Below, one piece after another: positions 22,435 through 34,081 of a stretch of DNA of 64,000 nucleotides. Made by a program: the position numbers and the translations under genes. The notes beneath the pieces were generated by a model, which saw only the letters and a list, made by a program, of their open reading frames with translations, searched no databases and was not told the origin of the DNA. Numbering within the stretch: the stretch's first letter is position 1; every line of letters begins with the position of its first letter. Source of the DNA: Wyeomyia smithii (taxonomy: Eukaryota; Arthropoda; Insecta; Diptera; Culicidae); contig NC_073695.1 of NCBI RefSeq assembly GCF_029784165.1, positions 104,526,255 to 104,590,254 of the forward strand, in the 5' to 3' direction.

Positions 22435-23312
22435 ATCCGCAATCAATGATGTTTTCTCAATAAAATGTAATGAAAAGTTTTCTACAACCTTTGGCTAAAA
22501 TTTTTTATTCTAATGTAAACCAATTGAGCGCATAAAGAACGGTAAAACTGAAAACACAATTATCACATGACCCAGAGAGTTTTTGCATCAAGTAGAGAAG
22601 GAGAGAATTGATGAGTACATTTCCGCAATGAGTCGTATGCATAAATCAAAAACGATCTCCGACATTAAATTGGGACAGTTTTTAAACGGTGCAAATAGCT
22701 TTTAAACAAATATAAGTGAACAATACTTCTTTTTAAAAAGGGGGGGGGGGATGTTTTGTGATGAATTAATTATTTACTAATATTCAGAAATTTTATTCAG
22801 AATTTTTAATTGTGTGTTTTTCTGCCACAAAGGGTGACATATCAACACTATTACATATTTTAAGTTTTATATCATTGAAAGATTGTAATTACTTCCGCAG
22901 TTAAGTGAATATAATTATAGGAAATTTGTAAATCTACTTGTCAAGCAAAAAAAAAAGAATTTAAAATTAAACTTTAATCTAACCTTACACCTGTCTTACT
23001 GACTATAAAGTGAGCTAATCGTTGTAATTGAGGATTGCAACGATTTTTGTCGGAACTTATTGATAATTTGGTTTGACATATTTTTTAACAGCTGAACGAA
23101 TTAACTCTAAACACTACACAACAGTTCAGAAACCGAATTTAAAGGAAATTTTTGATCTAGAGCTCGATTGCAATATTCTAGAGAAAACCTTCGGTTTACA
23201 AAGTTGTTATGTATAATGGCGCGCTCATTTAAAAATTATTAAAAATTGACCCAAGGTTTCGATGAAATCAAGTATCTAACTTTTTTATCATTGTAGATAA
23301 ATAAATATCCTG
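22435..23312. other. Unannotated AT-rich sequence
   Basis: No gene recognised; a poly-G run lies at about 22740-22750. Confidence 0.4.
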
Positions 23313-25312
23313 CCAGCTACACCTAAGATAGCAGCCCCATCAGCAGGGCGTAGGTCTCGCGGCCCTGGTAAGGTAGCATACAAAAACCTTTCTTCAACCA
23401 CGAACAACGAAATTAGAAATACGGAACGGATCAATCGGCAAAGACTTAGGCTACGAACACAGAAAAAGAATAAGGTAATCGAATGGAAACTGGGTACTTG
23501 GAACGTCCGATCTCTCAATGAACCGGCGCGGGCTGGCTTGCTTGCTCGAGAACTACAGCAGCAGGGAGTCAAAATCGCAACGATTCAGGAGGTTCGGTGG
23601 CCAAATTCCGGAGAAAGGAAATTCCGTGCAGTAGAGCCTATTGCACACGCTCCTTTCAAGTACCACATCTATTACACTGGCAAAGCAGCGGAACGGGGCG
23701 TCGGTTTCGTAATGCTGGGAAACCAGAAAACAAGAGTCATCCGGTGGAGACCCGTAGATGACCATATATGCGTGTTGAAGACTAAGGGCAAATTCTTCAA
23801 CTACATTTTAAACAACACCTACGCACCGACAAACGACAAATCCGATGAAGTCAAAAATGAGTTCTATGACAAGCTTGAGCGAATCTATGACTAGTGCCCA
23901 AAACACGACGTAAAAGTCGTCATCGGAGACGCAAACGCACAGGTTGGGAGGGAAGAATTCTTCCGTCCGGTCATTGGAAGGCATAGCCTCCATTCGTCAA
24001 CCAATGAAAACAGGCTGAGGCTAATAAACTTTGCCGCGGCCAGAGGAATGGCCATATGTAGCTCTTATTTTGCACGTTTGAATATTCGGAAACACACCTG
24101 GAGGTATCCAAATTTAGAAGCCTGCTCCCAGATCGATCACGTACTAATTGACGGTCGTCACTTTTTGGATGTTACTGATGTTAGGGCTTTTCGGGGAAAC
24201 ATTGACTCTGACCATTATCTCGTCGTTTGTATGATCCGCGCACGGTTGTCGAACGTGCTGAAATCTCGCATAGAGAGGACGACGCGTTTCAACATTGAGC
24301 GGTTGAAAGGGATGGCTGATCAACGTGCGGATAGCTGGCGAGACATCAGCCGCATTCGTAACGTTGGGTGGACTGAAGCAGGGGGATGCGCTTTCTAATT
24401 TGCTGTTCAACATCGCCCTTAAAGGTGCAGTACGAAGAGCAAACATCCAAAGAAACGGTACGATCGTCACGAAATCTCACATGCTTCTTGGTTTTGCGGA
24501 CGACATCGATATCATCGGTATCGACTGTAGGGCCGTGAAGGAGGCCTTCGTACATTTTAAAAGGAAAGCAGCGAGATTGGGACTTGTCATTAACTTTGCC
24601 AAAACGAAGTACATGGTAGCAGGTAGGGAGCGTGGGAGTTCCCGTGGTGTTGGTACTGAGGTGGAGATAGATGGGAACGATTTGAAGTGGTTGACGAATT
24701 CGTTTATCTTGGTACGCTTGTGACATGTGACAACGATATGAACCGTGAAGTGAAACGATGAGTTGCAGCTGCGAACAGCGCCTTCTACGGACTACGTAAC
24801 CAGCTAAGGTCTCGTAGTTTGCAAACTCGCACATAACTAGCGCTGCATAGGACGCTGATACTCCCGGTGGCTCTTTACGGACATGAAGCATGAACGCTTA
24901 AGGAAGCTGATGGACGAATGCTTTTGAGCGTAAAGTTCTGCGATCGATACTTGTCGGTAAACTGGAAGATGGAGTGTGGTGCAAACGCATGAATCACGAG
25001 TTGTACCAGGTATAGAAACATGCTGATATAGTGAAGGTAATACAGCGGGGCAGGCTTCAGTGGGCTGGACATGTAGCCAGAATGCCTGACGAGAGAGCCG
25101 CCAAAACTATCTTCAGTAGAGAACCAGATAGAGGCCATCGACTCCGTGGTAGACCTCGCACGCGGTGGATGTGCGCGGTGGAAGTAGTTGCACGATCTGC
25201 TGGTGTACGAGGAGACTGAAGAACGGCTGCCCAAGACAGAAGAAGCTGGACATCTCTAATTCGTTTGGCCCTAGACCGGTGAACGGTTCGTAAGTAAGTA
25301 GGTAAGTAAGAT
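23313..25312 (+). pseudogene. Second RTE copy with internal deletion
   Basis: Same family as 14140-17554. It starts at the CCAGCTACACC block (14450 in copy 1) and ends in TAAG repeats (25291-25310). Endonuclease coding is readable (IQEVRWPNSGER, TYAPTNDKSDE, VIGDANAQVGRE) but has a stop at about 23892 and a frame change. Near 24300-24330 the endonuclease/linker region is joined directly to the reverse transcriptase block (LKQGDALS, then FADD near 24500), removing about 1.2 kb that is present in copy 1. Further frameshifts follow at about 24680 and in the C-terminal domain (GRLQWAGHVARM at about 25050). Inactive. Confidence 0.88.
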
Positions 25313-25439
25313 AGAAAAGAAAGTTTTTGGTTAATTTTAAGCAATCTTGTAGAAAAAAGTTTTTTTTCTATTTTTGAAAATAATCGATTTAGATTGAAAA
25401 AAAAAAAACACCTGTATTCTCACTTACTCATTCATGTAT

Positions 25440-27160
25440 CCTGAGCACTTGCAGTGGAGCATAGGGCCGACGTGGAAGATTTCCACTGACGACGATTCCC
25501 AGCTTTCGCCTTGACCTGCGATCAGGTCATGTTTTCGTCGACTTTTTTAATTTCTCTATTGAGGCTCCACCGCCATGAGCCCCTAGGTCTGCCTCTGCTA
25601 CGATGTCCTGACGGGTTCAAGTCCAGCGCCCGTTTGCAGATTTCGCTTCCACTCTTTCGAAGTGTGTGGACGACCCTAATGGCAAAGACGATAGAGCTAA
25701 GCATTCGAGATCCCATTATGAGGTCACCAGGCACGAATTATATACCGCAGGCATCGGTTGATGAACACCTGCAGCTTTTGTGCTACAATCATGTCCGCGA
25801 AAATAACGCAAGTTATTTTCTTTGTAATTTTTTGAACGTAGGTAATGAATTACAACTAAAAATTTGAATTTTTTTTCTACTTCTGTCAAAAAAGGTGGAT
25901 GAACTTAAAGGTGGAGATGGAGATACATTCATTATAAACTAACAAAAAATATTAAACTCACCTTCACTTCCGTTCTCGAATTTCTGTAGATATCGGCTTC
26001 TAATGTCAAAGACGATGGAGCTCAGCATTCGAGATCCAATTATGAGGCCACCAGGCACGAATTATATACCGCAGGCATCGGTTGATGAACACCTGCAGCT
26101 TTTGTGTGTTCTCCGCTGATACACACCAGGTCTCACTAGCGTATAATAGCACAGATTTCACGTTGGAATTGAAAAGTCGGGTTTTTGTGCATTGACTAAT
26201 CTGGTTAGTTCTCCAAATATTTCTTAAGCCTGCAAAGGCAGCGCTAGCCTTCTTAATTCATGCACCTATGTCAATCTTGGTGCCACTGCCTGACGCTATT
26301 TGGTTACCAAGATATTGAAAACCTTCGACTTTCTCCACTTTCTGCCCAGCTACCATAAGGTTGGGAGGATTTGCCGTGTTGACATCTAGTGATTTGGTCT
26401 TGTTAACATTGATGATGAGACCCGCCGCAGAAGAGCATTCGGTTAGGTCATTGAGCTTACTCTGCATATCAGTGCGCCGTTGTGCTAGTAGAGCAATGTC
26501 ATCAGCCAGGTCAAAGTCGTTGAGATGCTCCATTGTGATAGGTTGCCGAAGCAACCCACGGTTCGGTACACGATCAATCGCATTAACCAGGATCTCGTCG
26601 ATAACGATGAGGAACAGTAGCAGTGATAGTATACATCCTTGCCTCACTCCCGCAACGACCCGGATAGGTTCAGGCAAGGCTTCATTATGCAGGACTCTAT
26701 ATGTGAATGCTGAACTGTGCTTCGATGAGGTTGACGATTTTTTTTTCCGGGATGCCCTTGCGTCTAAGGTCACCTCACAGATTTTCATGGTTTAGTCGGT
26801 CAAAAGCTTTTTCGTAGTCAATGAAAACCAAGTACAGGGACTCTTGGAATTCATTGATTTACTCAAAAATGTTACGGAGCGTGACAATATGGTCCACGCA
26901 AGACCTCCGGCACGGAATCCTATCGCTGAAGAAACGCATCGATCTTCTCCTGTATCCGGTTAAGGATCACTTTGCACAGAACTTTGAGAACAGTACATAG
27001 CAACATGATGCCTCGTCAGTTGTCGCATACCGTCAAGTTATCAATCATTAGGAACCTTCACTAAAACGCCTTGCATCCAGTCAGCCGGAAAGGTCGCGGT
27101 GACCCAGATATTACAGAATTGCTGATGCAATAGTTGAGAGGATTGCAAGGGGTCACTACG
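25440..27160 (-). pseudogene. Non-LTR retrotransposon relic, reverse transcriptase
   Basis: Read on the minus strand this is a 5'-truncated non-LTR element. Reverse transcriptase motifs GVRQGCILS, LADDIALL (about 26483-26509) and FQYLGNQI are readable in one open stretch (26258-26788). A C-terminal domain follows with LLYASETWCVSAEN and, after a rearrangement, a RGRPRGSWRWSL block near 25580-25625. Upstream, RGIMLLCTVLKVL at about 27000 is a fragment of an earlier RT block. Many stops and frameshifts. The 3' part is duplicated around an inserted 174-bp segment (see 25679-26108). The clade is not assigned. Confidence 0.8.
25784..25957 (-). repeat. 174-bp repeat, copy 1 (possible mariner 3' end)
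   Basis: Starts TACAATCATGTCCGCGAAAA and matches 27374-27548 almost throughout. It interrupts the non-LTR relic. See copy 2 for the proposed identity. Confidence 0.7.
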
Positions 27161-27373
27161 AAGACATTGTGTGCATGTGTGACGATGTGTTATATAGGGT
27201 GGTCGGTATTGCCGGAATTAAAAAAAAAAACGGTATTTCGGTATTCATAAAAAAGTAAACCGGTAAACCGGTATTTTTATTTTTTCGGATTAATAGAAAC
27301 GAAAGGCTACTCATGGCTTTTGAACCTACCTGTTCATCTACAAATTCTGAAAATCACAGTTTACGGAAGTAGC

Positions 27374-27548
27374 TACAATCATGTCCGCGAAAAAAACGCA
27401 AGTTATTTTCTTTGTAATTTTTTAAACGTAGGTAACGAATTACAACTAAAAATATGATTTTTTTTTTCTACTTCTGTCAAAAAAGGTGGATGAACTTAAA
27501 GGTGGAGGTGGAGATACATTCATTATAAACTAACAAAAAATATTAAAC
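27374..27548 (-). repeat. 174-bp repeat, copy 2
   Basis: Nearly identical to 25784-25957. On the minus strand it directly follows the end of a probable Tc1/mariner transposase C-terminus and ends in a TA-flanked terminus, so it may be that element's 3' untranslated region plus terminal repeat. This identity is an inference. Confidence 0.65.
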
Positions 27549-27725
27549 ATTTAAGAACGGTCCGTTACCGGCCTTCCGACGAACCTTTCTTATGACGCCG
27601 GAACAAGAGAGTTGTATGGTCTTCAGGTCCGCTTCTCGAATGCATTTCTTGATTCTACCAATCAACACTGTTCGCAAATCGTTGATCTCCAGTTATGTTT
27701 GGGCCAAAGGAACTCAAAATCCCAA
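27543..27725 (-). pseudogene. Probable Tc1/mariner transposase C-terminal fragment
   Basis: The minus strand reads RIKKCIREADLKTIQ, then RKVRRKAGNGPF, and reaches a stop at 27543-27545. The pattern (a helical RIKK segment, then a short spacer and a RKxRR segment before the end) resembles the C-terminal tail of Tc1/mariner transposases. No catalytic residue is present, so the call rests on weak similarity. Confidence 0.4.
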
Positions 27726-27919
27726 AGAAATCTTCGATTCTACGACACTAAGGTAAATTCGTTAGGTTGCGTATTTGGGATACATATGGAGTCGAGTGGT
27801 TGTTTAGAAACGTTTGTGTTTTTTGACGTAATGTGCTAATATCCTTAATGGCCAAAACACATACTTTTCATCGGTATGGTGTTTTATGAGAATTGGAAGC
27901 ATAATGTCGTTCAAACATA

Positions 27920-28600
27920 TGTGACGTCACACCCGCGCAGAAAACACCTTATGTTCCGTCACGCAGAATTTTGTCATACGGTGCATTTTTAGCTTAGTCC
28001 GAAAGACAGTAAGCCTTCTGTTGAATGAATTGAAAACAGGTAGAGTGTAAAAGCAGGACACGGCCGTCTGCCGTTGTCCTCCAAAACAAGACCATTTGTA
28101 AAGAAAACCGGAAAAATCTTGAAGAAAGACCGCGAACGGTTCTGCTATGCAAGCGTTGGCGAAAGCACTTTGTCTTCCGCGATGAATAGTCACTAAAGCT
28201 ACCGAGGCATTGAATAAACAAAAAGAACTCGACAAACGCTAGCGTCGCTCAGCGTCGCCCATGCTCACGCGCGGGCTCACGCTAGCGCACGTGTTTGAAA
28301 ACACATGTTATGGCGCTCTCAATCAGAATGCCCAAAATGTACTAAAAGTTAAGCACAAGAAAGAGACAGGCCAAGAAATGCCATAGGCTAGTATAGAACA
28401 GCTAGGAAAGTGGTAACTGGATCGAAGGGGAAAAGCTTTTCGCTCTGAGTTACCTGTAGGGTACTATTTAGAAAATCGTGAGGGTAGCAGTAAATTAAGT
28501 GAAAGCGCCACTATTTCGTCGCTGAAGGGCTGCGCATTGCGCGTTTTGTATTTTCATCATCCAGAACTTAACTAGAAAATCGTGAGGATAGGAGTACACA
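27920..28600 (+). repeat. 5' LTR of the gypsy element
   Basis: The first ~549 bp (to 28468) match the 3' LTR with few substitutions and small indels. The last ~130 bp do not match: a segment starting TAGAAAATCGTGAGG (28469) appears instead, and this motif is repeated at 28572. The end TACACA at 28595-28600 agrees with the 3' LTR end. Confidence 0.85.
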
Positions 28601-28675
28601 CATTTGGTGACAGGCGGTTCAGGAAAAGAACCCTGCAAGGACATTCGTGGTTAACGCATTTGGTGACAAGCGGTC
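28601..28675 (+). promoter_or_regulatory. Primer-binding region, duplicated
   Basis: CATTTGGTGACAGGCGG follows the LTR immediately and CATTTGGTGACAAGCGG recurs at about 28658. A TGG within a few bases of the LTR is where a tRNA primer-binding site is expected. The priming tRNA was not identified, and which of the two copies is ancestral is unclear. Confidence 0.5.
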
Positions 28676-30540
28676 GTCCCACGCCGGGAACTGATTTTAA
28701 TAAGTATCAAGTGAGCATTTTCTGTGTTTTGAACGGTTTGTTGAATGCGCATACGGTTTTCGGTTCTGTCGGTTTGATAAAACGGTGAACAATTACAGTG
28801 TTTTTGCAAGTAATTAATTCTAACTCCAATTTTTCAATAAGTGTTAAAAGAACGGAAAAAACTAAACGTGCCCTATTGTGTTTTTTTTATGTCTTAAGTG
28901 AAGAAGACCAAAGAAAAAAACGGAGCCAAATCTCGCAATTAGCCAGTTAATGATAATGGCCGGAAAAAAAGAAACACATGCAGTAAGTGACTTATTAACA
29001 CCTCTACGGCCTCAACATATTGGAACAGCCAGACATATTGGAATAGCCAGACAACTGTGAATTATCGTATTAAGAAGGTGCCGAAGTTACGTAGTGGAAA
29101 TTGAAGTAGAGATGTCCACGACAATGGCCGGCTTTATACCAAGGATATTCGGGTGAGAAGCACATAGTAAGAAAAATTTATGTTTAAATATTGCAGCTGA
29201 AATTTTAACGGAAGAGTTTTTTTTTGTACCGTTCGACGCAGTAAAATTTGTGAATTAACATCTATTGAATTTTTTTTTTTAAAACTGATAGAACAAAAAA
29301 TTACCAAATATAAAGCCATTTAGGAGCTATTGACGATAGAAGAGAACGACGGAGAGATACACATTAGGAGACATAAATGACCTTGGAGACTACATTAGGC
29401 GAACTACAATCGTAACAATTCTTCAGTGGTTCGTAATTATAACGATTTACAGGTTATCACATCTACTTGGGTCGAGAGGCCAATTTGTATAAACAATCAA
29501 TTCGCGCCGCTGCTGCGCGGGTGATCTTATTTCTCAAACGGCTAGCAATAAAACTCTCGGCACGACAAGTGCACGCAAGCGAATTTCGTTCATTTGCCCA
29601 CAAAATAATTAAAGTGGCAGAGCGGGAAGCAAACGGGCGCTAGCAAATCGAATTTAAGAACGCAAACAGATACTCGCAGAGTTGCGCACATGGAACTCAC
29701 CTTAATTATTCTAAGAGAGAGTTTTAGCACACGGGTGGCTACGTCATCGTTAGCAAATATAAAGGGGCAAAGTCGCATTTCATTAATGTCCAATAAAGAG
29801 CGTGAGAGCGGTAACTGCGAATTGCGCGCTCACACGTTGCATTCAAAAGTTAGTCAGTTGTACTAATTGTCGGGTACGCTGTCTCTGTTTATGAATTTTG
29901 CAGTGTTGTTACGATCAGCTGTGCCAGCCACGGCCAAGGTCGTATTTTGTAAGCATCAATTTTAATGGCCAATGGAAAGAACGTTTTGCTACCATACATG
30001 GCTTACCAGTAGCGGTAAATTGCTAAGAGGGTAAAAAAATGGATACATCTATAAGCGCAACGCGCGCAGCGATGGTGACATATCCACCGGTAGAGTAAAT
30101 AGTAACCGACGGCAGAGATATATAATGTTGGAAGTTTACGTAAAAATATTATTTCATGAATAAGGAATGGCACCTTACGCCATCTAATGTAAACATTTAC
30201 AATCTTTGATTAATTTAATTGCACTAAATAGAAATGATTTTTTTTAAATAATCATTTAATTATTATGAAAACCTAAAGTTATTTATTTAATGAATAAAGA
30301 TAAACGTTGAACCGTTGACACTAAATGGTTCGAAACTTGGTGTTCAGATTTTTTGATGGCGCGACGAAGAAATTAGAGTCGGTCATGCTACGTTATCACA
30401 TCTGGTCAACAGAATCGTTAGTGATACCTAGGAAAAAGAGGAAGAAGGCTACATAAGCCTTTTATAGTCTAGTATTTATTCCGCAGTACCTTTTATTGTT
30501 TTTTAAGAAATATATATAAAATTTTATATTAATAATGGAG
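28676..30540 (+). other. Gypsy leader region, no ORF recognised
   Basis: About 1.9 kb between the primer-binding region and the pogo-like insertion, with no coding similarity detected. It may include untranslated leader and degraded 5' gag. Confidence 0.4.
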
Positions 30541-33215
30541 TGGGTAACGACCCCAGAATTCGCGCACTTTATCAGACTTTTACGTTGAAACACAAAAAAT
30601 CATTGGCATTAGTCGATTTCAAATTCTTTAAATCAAATATAATTACTCGAATGGGTTCATATTTCATAGCATTAAGCTTTTATAGCGGGAAGAGAACCAA
30701 TTCGTAGGAAAAATAGTTCATTTTTGCAGCCTTGCTGAAGTACCACAATTCGCCCCAATCTATCCTATATTCGCCCACCCTGAGACCCAGTTTTCGCCTT
30801 CCTATAATTTAATACGAAATTGTTGAAAACTAACTTAATTTTAAAGATTATGTAATGTACCCTATAATACTGTTACAAAGGAACTTATTACATTAATTAT
30901 TTTCCTACAATCAGCAGGTGAAGTGATCAAGGGCAGGAAAGTAAAATATGACTACAAAACAAAAAAAGTTTCCAAAAATTCATTTATTAAATTAGTTGCT
31001 TAGTTCTTCTGTGAAAAGACTGATTGTTTTCGCTTAGTTACAAGTTTTTTCTTACTGTTCTTTTCTGCTTGAGTCTTCTTTTTGAGTTCGTTGTCCATCT
31101 TGCGTTGCAAACGAGCAATTTTTCTGTTTTCTTTCTCTACCTCAAGTATCTTTTTTTCTTCCTCCTTCTGTTTAAATTCATTCAAAAATTCATCCGATGT
31201 CAAAACATGGTAGCGCTTAGATTTGTATTCGCGTTTACGGTCGCATTTTGGGATCGATGGTAATGTCAAAATATCTTCCAATGTTGGTTTAGAAGTATCT
31301 GGAGTCTCATCTCTGGACAGTTCAAAGGATTCTATCAGTACATTGGAATCGGTTTCTTGAGTTGCTATTGTGGCTTCTTCACCAGTTTTCACTTCATCAG
31401 TAAGCTCTACTAAGCGAATGAGATCTGGCGAATATTCATGAATAATGCGATATATTTCAAAAAGTGACTCTTCATCGTGGTTGTCAAAGGAAACAAAATC
31501 GCTTCTAAACTTCTTAATCCTGTGTTGACCAATGACAGTAGCACATTGTTCGAGGGAACGTTTTAGACTTGAAATTTCTTGCCTCGTTGAGACTTCAATT
31601 GCACAAACTGACTGTTGATCGGTTGACACAGTGTTCTCATCGTATGTGGTCGATCCTCCCAAGCATTTGAAAAAATCGATTGCATCTTTATTCCAAGGAT
31701 ACAACCCAGAAGCTCTGAAACCGCTTTTAATACTCTGTATTGTCAACGAACGACGCAGACAGTTTTGTGAAACCACGGCAAAGTTTCTCAATGTCTCGCG
31801 GAACACTTTTATATGGATAGATAACAGTAGGAGGAACTGTTTCTCCAGAGGCATGGAAAGAAAACATCGTTGTTACGTTGACTTTACTGCTGGACCGTTC
31901 AATATCATAAACATTTCGACTTCCCCGTTGCGCTAAAACTGCTTTCGTCTTGGGGTTCAGCTGAAAACTGGTCTCATCGCCATTTATGATTCTCGTGGGA
32001 TCTTCAAGAATTTCCATCATGTTTCTCTGCTTAAGATAGAACTCAACTTTGCCGAACCATGCTTTTATGTCTGACGGGGAAACTTTTGCACTGGCATTTG
32101 TCACGAATTCAGGAGTTCTCAGAGAAATACCCGGATGACGATTCAAAAACAGACGTAACCATTTTTTACCTGCGAATAAAATTATTGTTTCAAATACCAC
32201 TCAGAACAATAAAAGCGCTTAACAAACTCGGTCGGTTGTTGTTGAACGGACTTGGTCGTGGATTGGCGTCCAAGAACTGTTTGACACTGTCCGCTAGCTT
32301 TTCTTTGGTAATAGGTATACCTCTCTGCTGCATGTCAACGATCCAGCCTTCAAACATACTTTCTTCCTCCATAGTTAGCGTCATCCGGCCGGAACGAAAA
32401 ACAGTCTGTTCCTTTTTTTTCAATCTCGACCGAATTGTTGATCTTGGCACACCATAAAGCCGGGCAGCTTCATTAACACCAATTTCTTTATTGCGTACTC
32501 TCAAAACTGAAGTAGACGCAGCTTCCTCCGAGTATGCACTTCGATATTTTACTGATTGTTGGTGTTGCTGTTGAAATTAAAGAGTGTTAATAGTTGCACA
32601 GAAGTAACATAAAAGCATTTTTTACCATTTTAAGGCGATGCGAAGTGTAAATTAACTGATAAACACACCGTTAGAACCATTTACTGCACATAAACACTTT
32701 GTTTTGCACACCTGACTTGCGCTTGACAGCAGCGGGCGAAAACTGGTTCAAACAGAAAATTCAAACCAGTGAACTAGATTTCGACCCAGGCGAATTCTAG
32801 CGCTCGTGTGATTTGGGCTACCCACATTTCCCAGTTAATTTGGGTCACTTTTCAGTCCAAAAAACGACAGAAAATCATCTCAATTGTCAACTACAAGTCA
32901 AAGTTGATCGAGTTGATAGGAAAAAATTGAAACTAAATGTGACTTTGTACCACTTTACCTTCGATTCATTTTTAGGTTCCATATGCATAATTAGAAAACA
33001 TATGTAGTCAAAATGACACCAAGTTTTGAAACTGTGTTTAAACATAGAAAATGCTATCAAAGATCAACTAAAACTGAGAATAAATTGGGATTTAGCATAA
33101 TTTTATGATAAACCTGATAGGTTATAAATATAGTGGATATACATTGGTTTAAAATACGGTGGAACCAGTGAGTAGGCGAATTCTGGGGTATGGGCGAATT
33201 GTGGTGTTCTTCCTA
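30541..33215 (-). mobile_element. Pogo-like DNA transposon inside the gypsy element
   Basis: Inverted ends CCCCAGAATTCGC (30551-30563) and its complement (about 33176-33188) bracket a minus-strand transposase relic. Subterminal motifs ACCACAATTCGCC (about 30741) and the complement (about 33194-33207) add a second inverted pair. It lies immediately before the readable gag, so the first codons of the gag reading frame are derived from the transposon. The exact tips and the TA duplication could not be resolved. Confidence 0.7.
31000..32504 (-). pseudogene. Pogo/Tigger-type transposase, catalytic core deleted
   Basis: Three minus-strand pieces. 32190-32504 encodes an N-terminal helix-turn-helix (EAARLYGVPRSTIRSRL) and the start of a CENP-B-type DNA-binding region (EESMFEGWIVDMQQRG). 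31727-32200 continues with KKWLRLFLNRHPGISLRTPE, then the first catalytic Asp context NGDETSFQLNPK. 31000-31854 has the C-terminal signature GFRASGLYPWN and a long lysine/glutamate-rich coiled-coil-like tail. The middle and right pieces overlap out of frame, and the block that should hold the second and third catalytic acidic residues is missing, so the enzyme is non-functional. The pieces are in the order and orientation of a DDE_1-family transposase. Confidence 0.8.
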
Positions 33216-34081
33216 CACGTTTCCAAAAGCAGATGCCATGCAGTGCATCCCAGAATTTGATGGATCGCTAGACGGACTAGAAGCGTTCGTTTATCATATC
33301 GAGCATTTTGCTCGGGAGATACCAGAAGGAGTATCACACGCTCCACTGGTTTATATTATTCTATTAAAACTAGAAGGCAGAGCTGCTGCCGCAATACATA
33401 GAATTAACGCAAATGCTTGGCCACAGGTTAAGCAGAATTTATTAAAGGAATTTGGGGATATTATACGCATCGAGGCAGTTATAAATCAAGTAGAAACATT
33501 GAAACAGGAAGCGAATGAGACCTTTCCTGATTATAAAAAGAGGATATTGAAAATTAAGGAGAAAATCGACTCCTACGAAACTAATTGTACGAAGTCATGC
33601 ATGATAGTTAGTCTTCGATTACATTTTATGGCGGGTTTGTGTGACACCGCATTGAAAGAAGCTGCTCAAGGTGAACGAGCATTTAAGTTAGAAGAGCTGC
33701 TAGACGACTTAGAGGATTACTACCATGAGCGTAATCATATCTCGGAAATAGAAAATAGAATTCAGGGCCTAGAATTGGTCGAAAGTCAGCGCGATGCACT
33801 TAGACAATTTAATAGTAGCAGAAATATTTTTACAATTAATCACAAAGACGTTGATTATAGCAACAGCCGTTTGGAAGAAATGAAGATTATAATTACAAAA
33901 ATAGAGATAGAATAATTTACAAGCAAAACAATTATAACAATATATGTGGATCTAGCGACGGTAATCGATCCAAATACAATTATCGCACAGCGCGATCATA
34001 CCGACGGAGCCAAGGGAACTAGGCCCATGGTTGGAAATATAATTATTATGGTCAAAATGGACCAACTGATAGGAGGTCAAA
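33216..34081 (+). pseudogene. gag-like region of the gypsy element
   Basis: An open frame to 33915 encodes FDGSLDGLEAFVYHIEHF, a hydrophobic-helical capsid-like domain and a region rich in Glu/Arg. This matches the gag of insect gypsy/mdg-type retrotransposons in layout. No zinc knuckle is visible; after 33915 the frame is lost in an Asn/Tyr/Arg-rich segment typical of a gag C-terminus. The ATG at 33190 lies in the inserted transposon end, so the original start is lost. Confidence 0.7.
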
